Assembly: GCA_002327765.1 (NCBI GenBank)
Contig: DCUH01000098.1
Coordinates: forward strand, 1-24,290
DNA from: a bacterium UBA2219
GTDB lineage: Bacteria; Desulfobacterota; Deferrimicrobia; Deferrimicrobiales; Deferrimicrobiaceae
Length of the DNA stretch: 24,290 nucleotides
Direction of reading: 5' to 3'
Position 1 is the first letter of the stretch. Every line of letters starts with the position of its first letter. Shown in pieces: positions 8,734 through 15,186 of this stretch. Position numbers and translations under genes: made by a program. The notes beneath the pieces are model-generated. The model was given only the letters and a program-made list of their open reading frames with translations, was not told where the DNA came from and searched no databases.

Positions 8734-8766
8734 GAGGCGTGCGACGCCTCCCGCGGAGTGTTCCGC
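8734..8766 (-). promoter_or_regulatory. Two inverted repeats in the leader of the efflux operon
   Basis: A perfect 7-bp inverted repeat GAGGCGT-GCG-ACGCCTC (8734-8750) is followed by GCGGA-GTGT-TCCGC (8753-8766). Both lie between the predicted promoter and the adaptor start. They could be stem-loops of the leader RNA or a binding site for an unlinked regulator; the sequence alone does not decide. Confidence 0.35.
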
Positions 8767-8803
8767 AGCATTCGGGTCGAAAGGCATATGGTCTTTTAAG
8801 GAA

Positions 8804-8832
8804 ATTATGGTGAAAGGGCGGGGCGGAGGCAA
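8804..8832 (-). promoter_or_regulatory. Sigma-70-like promoter of the efflux operon
   Basis: On the minus strand TTGCCT (8832-8827) and CATAAT (8809-8804) are separated by exactly 17 bp, with transcription expected from about 8797. This gives a leader of roughly 170 nt before the adaptor gene. The signal stands out in the otherwise GC-rich gap of 247 bp. Confidence 0.5.
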
Positions 8833-8870
8833 GCGGCATTCCGTTCCTGGAGGGCAAGCGGCGATTTATT

Positions 8871-9461
8871 TTAGTGCCGCCCCCGGCCCGACTCCTCGAT
8901 GCGTTCGGAGAGCTCCCTGTCGATATCCAACATCGAGGCGCGGCCGTTTTCGAGAAACCGGTCGATCCGGACCGATTCGAGGGACTGCAGCGCCTTGACG
9001 ACCGCCTCGATCCGGACGGCCTCGTTCCGGATCGCGTCCAGGTGCTTCCGGATGGTCTCGTCCTGCTCCCTGCGGGCGTCGCGCGCGGAGAATCCCCCCA
9101 CGACCTGCACCGCGTTCAGCAGGTGGTGGGAGACGGTCATCATCAACTGCCGGATCGTTTCCATCGCCAGCATCCGCTTCTCCATCTCGAGCCGCCTTCT
9201 CCTGGCTTCCAGCCAGAAGCCGAGGAACAGCCCTCCCGCGCCCCCGAAGAAGGCGAAGGGCATTCCCCGGGACAGCAGTCCCGGCCGGAAGGAGGACGCG
9301 AGCTCGCGGAAGACCGTGCCGGGCCCCGCCCGGAGGATGTCGCCCGGCCGGTCGTAGAGGTCGTAGACGAGCGTCGTGTAGGGGTGGAGGACCAGGAGGC
9401 CGGCGGCCGCCCCGAGAAGGCAAAAGAGCAGGAGACGTCCCGGCGCCGGAAGGGATTTCAT
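8871..9461 (-). CDS. Membrane protein with histidine-kinase-like dimerisation helices, no ATPase domain
   Basis: 196 residues. Two membrane segments (about 9-26 and 67-84) enclose a short loop of about 40 residues. They are followed by a long helical region with TVSHHLLNAVQVVGG (H112/H113) and a second helix (ETIRKHLDAIRNEAVRIEAVVKALQSL), which looks like the dimerisation and phosphoacceptor hairpin of a sensor kinase. No N, G1 or G2 ATP-binding boxes follow, so on its own it cannot autophosphorylate. It might act as a phosphotransfer partner, a membrane scaffold or a truncated kinase. In-frame stops immediately upstream leave 9461 as the first start. There is no ribosome binding site, and a TATGAT lies exactly where a leaderless promoter would be. 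Divergent from the HD-GYP gene. Confidence 0.6.
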   Translation of the reverse strand: MKSLPAPGRLLLFCLLGAAAGLLVLHPYTTLVYDLYDRPGDILRAGPGTVFRELASSFRPGLLSRGMPFAFFGGAGGLFLGFWLEARRRRLEMEKRMLAMETIRQLMMTVSHHLLNAVQVVGGFSARDARREQDETIRKHLDAIRNEAVRIEAVVKALQSLESVRIDRFLENGRASMLDIDRELSERIEESGRGRH

Positions 9462-9467
9462 GGGATT

Positions 9468-9473
9468 ATCATA
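9468..9473 (-). promoter_or_regulatory. Candidate -10 element giving a leaderless transcript
   Basis: TATGAT on the minus strand is separated by six bases (AATCCC) from the ATG at 9461. Transcription would then begin at the A of the start codon. This fits the absence of any Shine-Dalgarno sequence there. No convincing -35 element is visible. Confidence 0.35.
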
Positions 9474-9521
9474 CTAAAGGACGGTTCCACCCAGGGGACG
9501 GATCCGGGGGGTGCGCTCGGG

Positions 9522-10877
9522 ATGACGGCCGGGGAGGGGAACGAAGGGATCCGGGGGCGGCGGCACCCGCTGCGGCGGTTCGTCCACCGCACCCTGCTGC
9601 TGCGCCTGGCCGCGGCCGCGCTGGCGCTGGCCGCCGTAACCTCCGCGACCGTCGCACTGCTCGAGCGGAACCGGGTCAGCGGCGACGCGGTGGCGCACGC
9701 GCTCGGGCGGGCCGATAGGTTCCATGCCCTGCACGGGGAGCTCTACGCGGACCCGGCCCGGGTCGACGCCTCCGCGCTCCGCGACGCCCTCCTGGCCTTC
9801 CGCGGCAACCTGGAAAAGATCTCTCTTGGCGACTTCGTCGCGTTCCGGCTCTGGCGGCCGGACGGGACGCCGTTGACGGAGATCTACCTGGAGGCGAACG
9901 GCACGGCCCCCGAGGTCCGCGCTGCCGTGGCGGGCTGGACCGCCCCGCGGCCGGGGGACGGGAAGGCGCGCGGCGAGGCGATGCGGGTCGGTGGCAAGCC
10001 GCACCTGCGGATCGTCCTGCCGATCCGCGACCCCGCGGGGAACGCGCTCGGCGTGGCGGACGCCCTCTTCGCCTTCTCGCCGGAGACGATCCGCGCGTTC
10101 CGCAGCGACGGCCTCCGCGCGGGCTTGTGGATCGCGCTGGCCGTGCTGCTCACCGCGGCATTCATCTACCCGGTGGTCCTCCACCTGACCGGGCGGGTGG
10201 TGGATTTCTCGGTGCGCCTCCTCGACGCCAACATGGACACCCTCGAGACGCTCGGGAACGCCATCGCCCAGCGCGACAGCGACACGGACGCCCACAACTA
10301 CCGGGTGACCCTCCTGAGCGCCCGGATCGGCGAGGAGATGGGGCTGCCTGCCGCGGAGATGCGCACGCTGATCAAGGGCGCTTTCCTGCACGACGTGGGG
10401 AAGATCGGCATCCCGGACCGCGTCCTCCTCAAGCCTGGGCGGCTCGACGCCGCCGAGTTCGAGCTGATGAAGACCCACGTAGAGCACGGCCGGGAGATCC
10501 TGGGCCGATCCGCGTGGCTCCAGGACGCCCTCAACGTGGTCCTGTACCACCACGAGACGGTGGCGGGGAAAGGGTACCCCCGGGGGGTCGCGGGGGAGGA
10601 GATACCCCTCACGGCCCGGATCTTCGCCGTCGCCGACGTGTTCGACGCCCTCACCTCGAAGCGCCCCTACAAAAACCCTTTTTCGTTCGGGCAGGCCATG
10701 GAGATCCTCGAGGAGGGGCGCGGCACGCACTTCGACCCGAAGGTCCTGGACGTCTTCGCCCGCATCGCCGGGCCGCTGTACGAGCGGCTGGAGAGAAGCG
10801 ACGCGGTCCCGCGCGAGGAGCTTTCCGGGATCATGCGGACATGGTTCCGGGACGAGATGGAAAGCCTGGAATATTGA
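9522..10877 (+). CDS. Membrane-bound HD-GYP domain protein (putative cyclic-di-GMP phosphodiesterase)
   Basis: 451 residues from the ATG at 9522; a run of G lies about 11 nt upstream. TM1 (about 24-47) and TM2 (about 201-222) flank a 150-residue periplasmic sensor region that I do not recognise. The cytoplasmic HD-GYP domain follows (about 240-420). H290-D291 in HDVGKIGIPD form the HD pair; H319/H322, H343/H344 (YHHE), GYP at 351-353 and D372 in FAVADVFDAL complete the metal-binding set. The expected activity is hydrolysis of cyclic di-GMP or a related dinucleotide. All signature residues are present, so it is probably active. There is no HAMP or receiver domain. The gene is divergent from the kinase-like protein, 60 bp away, which may share its signal. 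Confidence 0.9.
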   Translation: MTAGEGNEGIRGRRHPLRRFVHRTLLLRLAAAALALAAVTSATVALLERNRVSGDAVAHALGRADRFHALHGELYADPARVDASALRDALLAFRGNLEKISLGDFVAFRLWRPDGTPLTEIYLEANGTAPEVRAAVAGWTAPRPGDGKARGEAMRVGGKPHLRIVLPIRDPAGNALGVADALFAFSPETIRAFRSDGLRAGLWIALAVLLTAAFIYPVVLHLTGRVVDFSVRLLDANMDTLETLGNAIAQRDSDTDAHNYRVTLLSARIGEEMGLPAAEMRTLIKGAFLHDVGKIGIPDRVLLKPGRLDAAEFELMKTHVEHGREILGRSAWLQDALNVVLYHHETVAGKGYPRGVAGEEIPLTARIFAVADVFDALTSKRPYKNPFSFGQAMEILEEGRGTHFDPKVLDVFARIAGPLYERLERSDAVPREELSGIMRTWFRDEMESLEY

Positions 10878-10902
10878 GCCGCGGGGGAAACGGGTCTCCC
10901 GG

Positions 10903-11586
10903 CTATCCGCGCTTCCTGTACGCGCTGACGACGATGGCGACCACCGAGACGAGGTAGAGCTGGCCGACGACCGCCTCGATCGCGGCGAGCATGCGGCCCG
11001 GGCCGTACGCGGGGGACAGGTCGCCGAAGCCGGTCGAGGTGAGCGTGACGAAGCTGAAGTAGAGGTAGTTCAGGAAGCTGTCGGCTTCGGGCTGCGCGAA
11101 GAACGGCGCTTTCGAAAGGATCTGCACGGAACGGTAGATGACGGCGAACCAGCTCCCGATGTACAGGTAGGCGCAAAGGGCCCCCAGGACGGCCTCGGAG
11201 CCGACCCCCTCCTCCGAGAATTCCCTGCGCACTTTCCTCAAGATCGCGACGGGGGCGAGGGCGGTCAGCAGGTTGAAGCTCGCCACGACGAGGAACTCGT
11301 ACCACCCGTGGAAAATCCGGGAAGGCCTCCAAGCGGCCGTGGCGATCACGGCCAGCGACGCCACCGTGAAGAAATACCTCCGGCCGACGTCGGAGACGTA
11401 CATCGCAAGGGCCAGGGTGGCGGCGGCGAGCCAGAGGTTGGCGGCGTTGAGCCAGGGATGGCTGTCCCCGAATCCGAAGACGACGAGGTTCAGCAGGATC
11501 AGGGGGAGCAGGCAGGAGAATTTCGCGAACTTCCGGCGGGCCTGCCGCCCCCGCTCCAGGATCTTCCCGCCCTTCCCGTGCGGCAT
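10903..11586 (-). CDS. Six-helix potassium channel-like protein (Ion_trans_2)
   Basis: 227 residues from the ATG at 11586, chosen because GGGGAGGAGG lies 4-5 nt upstream. About six hydrophobic segments are visible (near 24-39, 48-65, 71-86, 95-115, 130-150 and 199-221). Between the last two is the pore signature TLTSTGFGD (181-189), a variant of the K+ selectivity filter TVGYGD. No arginine-rich S4 voltage sensor is obvious, and the chain stops right after the last helix, so there is no RCK/TrkA ligand-binding domain. It probably conducts K+ across the inner membrane; gating is unknown. It converges on the HD-GYP gene with a 25-bp gap and diverges from the CPCC gene. Confidence 0.8.
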   Translation of the reverse strand: MPHGKGGKILERGRQARRKFAKFSCLLPLILLNLVVFGFGDSHPWLNAANLWLAAATLALAMYVSDVGRRYFFTVASLAVIATAAWRPSRIFHGWYEFLVVASFNLLTALAPVAILRKVRREFSEEGVGSEAVLGALCAYLYIGSWFAVIYRSVQILSKAPFFAQPEADSFLNYLYFSFVTLTSTGFGDLSPAYGPGRMLAAIEAVVGQLYLVSVVAIVVSAYRKRG

Positions 11587-11628
11587 AGGCCTCCTCCCCG
11601 CGGACCCGGCGCGTCGCCGGCTGAGCAC

Positions 11629-11660
11629 AGTATACCCGCCGGAATCCCCGGTGGTATGCT
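11629..11660. promoter_or_regulatory. Divergent promoter region with quasi-palindrome
   Basis: On the plus strand an extended -10 (TG-G-TATGCT, 11652-11660) precedes the CPCC gene. On the minus strand TATACT (11634-11629) precedes the channel gene by 43 bp. The two are linked by an imperfect inverted repeat (11630-11642 against 11648-11659, two mismatches and one gap) that could be an operator. Neither promoter has a good -35. Confidence 0.4.
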
Positions 11661-11699
11661 GTTTCCCTGCCGCGCCAGAAGAAGAGGGGGTGAGCCGCC

Positions 11700-12014
11700 A
11701 TGCCCGATCCGGTCGAAGGCAGGACCGTTCTCAACGTGCAGTGCCCCTGCTGCGGGGCGACCATCGCGGTGGACGCCGGAAGCGGCGCCGTGCTGGAGAG
11801 CCGGGAGCCGATCGATCCCCGCAAGGGAGCCGACCTCAAGGACGCGCGCAAGCTGCTCGACGAGGAGACGGCGCGCATCCAGGACCGTTTCCGCCAGATC
11901 GTCGAAGCGGACAAGGGGCGCGAGGCGGCGATGGACAAGAAGTTCAAGGAATTCTTCGAGAAGGCGAAGGACGAGCCGGCGCCCAAACCGGTCCGCGACA
12001 TCGACCTCGATTAG
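11700..12014 (+). CDS. Small CPCC-motif hypothetical protein
   Basis: 104 residues, cytoplasmic. The N-terminus has one zinc-ribbon-like knuckle (VQCPCCGATIAVD); a second pair of cysteines is missing, so a complete zinc ribbon could only form between two chains. From about residue 45 the chain is highly charged and helical (KDARKLLDEETARIQDRF and on), likely coiled coil, ending in an acidic DIDLD. The purine-rich stretch GAGGGGGTGAG ends about 6 nt before the ATG and gives a weak ribosome binding site. The gene probably forms a two-gene unit with the metallo-hydrolase, which begins 9 bp after its stop and whose ribosome binding site starts at the stop codon. Function unknown. Confidence 0.7.
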   Translation: MPDPVEGRTVLNVQCPCCGATIAVDAGSGAVLESREPIDPRKGADLKDARKLLDEETARIQDRFRQIVEADKGREAAMDKKFKEFFEKAKDEPAPKPVRDIDLD

Positions 12015-12023
12015 GAGGGGGCC

Positions 12024-12782
12024 ATGAAGGCGCTTCTTCCCGGGTTCCTTTTCCTTGCGGTACTGGCGACGGGGACGGCGTTCGCCGGGGAACGGCATGA
12101 GAAGGACGTCATCCCCACGCCCGCAGGAGACGTCGGGATCACCTTCCTCGGGCACGGGAGCCTTCTCTTCGCGTTCGACGGCATGACGATCGCCGTCGAC
12201 CCCTACACGAAGACGGCGGACTACTCCGCCCTCCCGAAGGCGGACCTCGTCCTGATCACCCACGAGCACGGCGACCATTTGGACCCGGCGGCGCTCCAGG
12301 CGATCCGGACCGACCGGACCGTCGTGGCGGCCAATCCGGCCGCCGCCGCGAAGGTCCCCGGCGCCGTCGTACTGAAAAACGGCGACACGAGGACGTTCCC
12401 GGGGCCGGCCAAGGGCTCGCGCGGCGTCCAGGTGACCGCCGTCCCGGCCTACAATCTCGTCCACGAGCGGAGCCCCGGGGTGCCCTTCCATCCGAAGGGG
12501 CAGGGCAACGGCTACGTGCTGTCCTTCGGCGACAAGAGGGTGTACGTGGCGGGAGACACGGAGAACATCCCCGAGATGAAAGCGCTGGCCGGCGTGGACG
12601 TCGCCTTCCTCCCGATGAATCTGCCGTACACCATGTCCCCGGAGATGGCGGCGGACGCCGCCCGCATGATCCGCCCGAAGATCCTCTACCCCTATCATTT
12701 CGGGGAAACGGACACGCCCCGGCTGACCGCGCTGCTGCGGGACGAACCGGGGATCGAGGTCAGGATCCGGCGGATGAAGTGA
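12024..12782 (+). CDS. Exported metallo-beta-lactamase-fold hydrolase (UlaG-like group)
   Basis: 252 residues with a signal peptide (hydrophobic 5-18, AFA-GE cleavage site near 21), so it acts in the periplasm. The metal-binding residues of the fold are present: THEHGDHLD gives H80, H82, D84 and H85, D178 lies in VAGDTEN, and H225 in YHFGETD. HPKGQGNGYVLSFGDKR matches the compact UlaG-like/MBL-fold hydrolases (UPF0173 relatives) rather than true beta-lactamases. The substrate is not predictable; phosphodiesters, lactones or N-acyl compounds are possible. AGGAGGGGG lies directly upstream, overlapping the stop of the CPCC gene, so the two are very likely co-transcribed. Confidence 0.85.
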   Translation: MKALLPGFLFLAVLATGTAFAGERHEKDVIPTPAGDVGITFLGHGSLLFAFDGMTIAVDPYTKTADYSALPKADLVLITHEHGDHLDPAALQAIRTDRTVVAANPAAAAKVPGAVVLKNGDTRTFPGPAKGSRGVQVTAVPAYNLVHERSPGVPFHPKGQGNGYVLSFGDKRVYVAGDTENIPEMKALAGVDVAFLPMNLPYTMSPEMAADAARMIRPKILYPYHFGETDTPRLTALLRDEPGIEVRIRRMK

Positions 12783-12817
12783 GGCTTTTTCGCGGAGGGG
12801 ACGGGGCACCCATCGTG

Positions 12818-12832
12818 TATATTTAAGATATA
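12818..12832. promoter_or_regulatory. AT-rich inverted repeat upstream of the oxidoreductase operon
   Basis: TATAT-TTAAG-ATATA is a perfect 5-bp-arm inverted repeat in a strongly GC-rich setting. It includes possible -10 hexamers (TATATT at 12818, TAAGAT at 12824). No matching -35 is seen. It is the most likely promoter or operator zone for the operon that follows. Confidence 0.35.
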
Positions 12833-12907
12833 GGCGCATTCTTTCCCCGCGTTGCTGGTTGGTTTCCCGGGCCATGGAACCCGTTTCCCTGGAGGGAGGG
12901 CCGACCG

Positions 12908-12979
12908 ATGAAAGCGACCAGATCCCGTTCCAACCATGATCCGGAGGCCGGCTTCGCACCGCGGCGGGAACCGTTCTGA
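12908..12979 (+). CDS. Possible 23-residue small protein or leader peptide
   Basis: A short ORF (begins MKATRSRSNHD, ends RREPF) has a strong GGAGGGAGGG ribosome binding site about 7 nt before its ATG. It ends 27 bp before the GTG of the oxidoreductase gamma-delta gene. The peptide is basic with no hydrophobic stretch. It is not rich in one amino acid, so classical attenuation is not evident. It could be a regulatory upstream ORF or a tiny protein of the operon. Without comparison to relatives it stays tentative. Confidence 0.4.
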   Translation: MKATRSRSNHDPEAGFAPRREPF

Positions 12980-13006
12980 CAGGGCCCGGAAGGGAGGGGT
13001 GCACTC

Positions 13007-13945
13007 GTGTACCGGATCCGCTTTCACGGCCGGGGCGGCCAGGGAGTCAAGACCGCCAGCCGCATCCTGGGCACGGCCTTCTTCCTGTCGGGGTTCGAGG
13101 TCCAGGACGCGCCCCGGTATGGCGCGGAACGGCGGGGAGCGCCGATCTTCGCCTACGTGCGGGCCGACCGCCGGCCGATCCACGAGCGCGGCGTCATCCG
13201 CGATCCGGGCCTCGTGCTCGTGGCCGACGAGACGCTCGTCGCGATCTCGGCCGCCTCCGTCCTGGAAGGGGTCGGCGCGCGGACCGCGTTCCTGGTCCAC
13301 AGCGGGGAGGAAACGCAGACGTGGCGGGACCGGCTCGACCTGGCCGGCCCCGTCGTCACCCTGCCCGTCGCCGGGCCGCACGGGGAAGGCCTCGAGGCGA
13401 GATATGTCGGGGCCGCCTGCGCCGCCGCGGCCGCCTGCCTTGCGGGTGTCGTGTCCCTCGGCGCCGTCGAAGAGGCCGTCCGGGAGGAGCTCGAGGGGCT
13501 GGCGGACGAGGTGATCGCGAGGAACCGGGAGCACGCCCGCTGGGCGTACGGACTGATGGAACCGCTGCGCGGATGCGTGGAACCGGACCCCGCGCATCCG
13601 GCGGGACCCATCCCGCCCCCGGGCTGGGTGGAGCTGCCGTTCGAGGACGCCCGGGTTTCCGCCCCCGCCACCCACGCGGGGGTGACCAGCACCCTGGTGA
13701 AGACCGGGTTGTGGCGCACCGTGCGCCCGGTCATCGAACATGCCCGCTGCAGGGGATGCTGGTGGGTTTGCGGCTCGCTCTGCCCCGACGGCGTCATCGG
13801 CGTGGATGAAGCGGGCCGCCCGTGGATCGATTACGACCATTGCAAGGGATGCATGGTGTGCCTCTCGCAGTGCCCGAACCGGGCGATCGACGCGATCCCC
13901 GAGCGGGACGCAAGGGGAGCGGAATCCGCCGGAGGGGAAAAATGA
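13007..13945 (+). CDS. 2-oxoacid:ferredoxin oxidoreductase, fused gamma and delta subunits
   Basis: 312 residues. Residues 1-185 are the gamma (PorC-like) domain with the opening RIRFHGRGGQGVKTA and PRYGAERRG. Residues 235-295 are a two-cluster ferredoxin (PorD-like) domain. The second cluster motif is canonical (C279, C282, C285, C289-P). The first is C248-x2-C251-x3-C255-x3-C259-P, one residue longer than the usual CxxCxxCxxxCP. The delta domain passes electrons from the catalytic beta subunit to ferredoxin; gamma stabilises the complex and coenzyme A site. The GTG start has GGGAGGGG about 7 nt upstream. Its stop overlaps the alpha-subunit ATG (ATGA). First main gene of a gamma-delta, alpha, beta operon; the substrate is probably pyruvate or another 2-oxoacid but is unproven. 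Confidence 0.88.
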   Translation: MYRIRFHGRGGQGVKTASRILGTAFFLSGFEVQDAPRYGAERRGAPIFAYVRADRRPIHERGVIRDPGLVLVADETLVAISAASVLEGVGARTAFLVHSGEETQTWRDRLDLAGPVVTLPVAGPHGEGLEARYVGAACAAAAACLAGVVSLGAVEEAVREELEGLADEVIARNREHARWAYGLMEPLRGCVEPDPAHPAGPIPPPGWVELPFEDARVSAPATHAGVTSTLVKTGLWRTVRPVIEHARCRGCWWVCGSLCPDGVIGVDEAGRPWIDYDHCKGCMVCLSQCPNRAIDAIPERDARGAESAGGEK

Positions 13946-15186
13946 GCCGCACGATGCTGACCGGCAACGTCGCGGCCGCGTGGGGCGCGCGCCTGGCCGG
14001 GATCGAGTACCTGCCCGCCTTCCCCATTACGCCGCAGACCGAGATCATCGAGACGATCTCCCGGTGGATCGAAACCGGCGAGATGGACTGCCGCATGACG
14101 ACGCTGGAGTCGGAGCATTCCATGGTCACCGCCGCGGGCGCTGCGGCCGCCGCCGGGGTCCGCGTCTTCACCGCGACCTCCAGCCAGGGGCTGCTGTACG
14201 GCATGGAGATGCTTTACACGACCGCCGGCTGGCGGGCTCCCTTCGTGCTGGTCAACGTTTCGCGCGGGCTGTCCTCCCCGATCACCCTCGAGCCGGACCA
14301 CAACGACATCCTTGCGGCGCGCGACAGCGGCTTCCTGCAGCTCCACTGCGCCACCTGCCAGGAGGTGCTGGACGGCGTGCTGGTTGCCTACCGGCTGGCG
14401 GAGGACGAACGGGTGCGCCTCCCCGTCATCGTCAACATGGACGGTTTCCACCTCTCCTTCACCCGCGAGCCCGTGGAGATAACGGACGCCGCGGCCGCGG
14501 CCCGCTTCCTGCCCCCCTTCGATCCCGGGAACCTGGGATTCCGGGCCGGCGCCCCGCTCAGCGAGGCGGTGGCGGTGCTGGGCGGTTCGCCATACTCCTA
14601 TTTCCGGTACCAGGTCCACCTGGCCGCCCTCAACGCGGAAGCGGTGTTCCCTTCGATCGCCGGGGAGTTCCACCGCGCCTTCGGGAGGCCCTTCCCCGCG
14701 GTGGAGACGTACCGCTGCGACGACGCCGAGGTGGTCTTCGTCATGATGGGCTCCTTCGCCACCAAGGCCAAGGCGGCCGTCGACCGCCTCCGCGAGGCGG
14801 GGGAGGCGGTCGGGCTGGTGCGCCCGGTGATGCTGCGGCCGTTCCCTTCCGCGGCTCTTCGGGAAGCTCTGGCCGGGAAGCGGGGAATCGCGGTCGTCGA
14901 CCAGAACCTGTCCCCGGGGCGGGGCGGGGTGCTCCACACCGAGATCTCCGCGGCCCTCCAGGGATGCGCCGGTCCGTCTCCCGTCCTGGCGAGCTTCGTC
15001 GGCGGGCTCGGGGGCCGGGAAATCGCCTCGGAGGAGTTCTGCGAAATGGCCGCGGTCGCCCGCAGGGCGGCGGCCGAGGGGCGGGCCCCGGAGCCCAGAC
15101 TCCTTTTCACCGAGGCGGAGCGGAAGGAGATGAGGAACCTGCAGGCGATCGCCCTGGCCCGGGGGGCAAGGGAGCGGAGGCCATGA
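13942..15186 (+). CDS. 2-oxoacid:ferredoxin oxidoreductase, alpha subunit
   Basis: 414 residues. LTGNVAAAWGARLAGIEYLPAFPITPQTEI is the typical PorA N-terminus with the (Y/F)PITP motif that lines the substrate and TPP site. TLESEHSMVTAAGAAAAAGVRVFTATSSQG matches the next block (E and the TSS.G turn). GFHLSFTREPVEI and the later VVDQNLSPGRGG lie in domains I and II. Together with the beta subunit it decarboxylates a 2-oxoacid to acyl-CoA, giving electrons to ferredoxin, or runs in reverse for carboxylation. Pyruvate is the commonest substrate, but aromatic or branched-chain homologues look alike, so the substrate stays open. It overlaps both neighbours by ATGA, so production is coupled. Confidence 0.9.
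   Translation: MSRTMLTGNVAAAWGARLAGIEYLPAFPITPQTEIIETISRWIETGEMDCRMTTLESEHSMVTAAGAAAAAGVRVFTATSSQGLLYGMEMLYTTAGWRAPFVLVNVSRGLSSPITLEPDHNDILAARDSGFLQLHCATCQEVLDGVLVAYRLAEDERVRLPVIVNMDGFHLSFTREPVEITDAAAAARFLPPFDPGNLGFRAGAPLSEAVAVLGGSPYSYFRYQVHLAALNAEAVFPSIAGEFHRAFGRPFPAVETYRCDDAEVVFVMMGSFATKAKAAVDRLREAGEAVGLVRPVMLRPFPSAALREALAGKRGIAVVDQNLSPGRGGVLHTEISAALQGCAGPSPVLASFVGGLGGREIASEEFCEMAAVARRAAAEGRAPEPRLLFTEAERKEMRNLQAIALARGARERRP

Noticed and set aside
5105..8998. Very long plus-strand open frame (about 1300 codons) opposite the efflux operon
   Set aside because: It is antisense to the adaptor and RND genes, full of Arg/His/Gly/Asp as expected for the mirror of GC-rich coding DNA, and shows no recognisable domain. 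The minus-strand genes have clear motifs.
8874..9521. Long N-terminal extension of the HD-GYP reading frame
   Set aside because: It overlaps the kinase-like gene on the other strand. The membrane topology and family fit begin after 9522.
10878..10902. Possible terminator between the convergent HD-GYP and channel genes
   Set aside because: Only a short CGGG/CCCG pairing and no T run in either direction.
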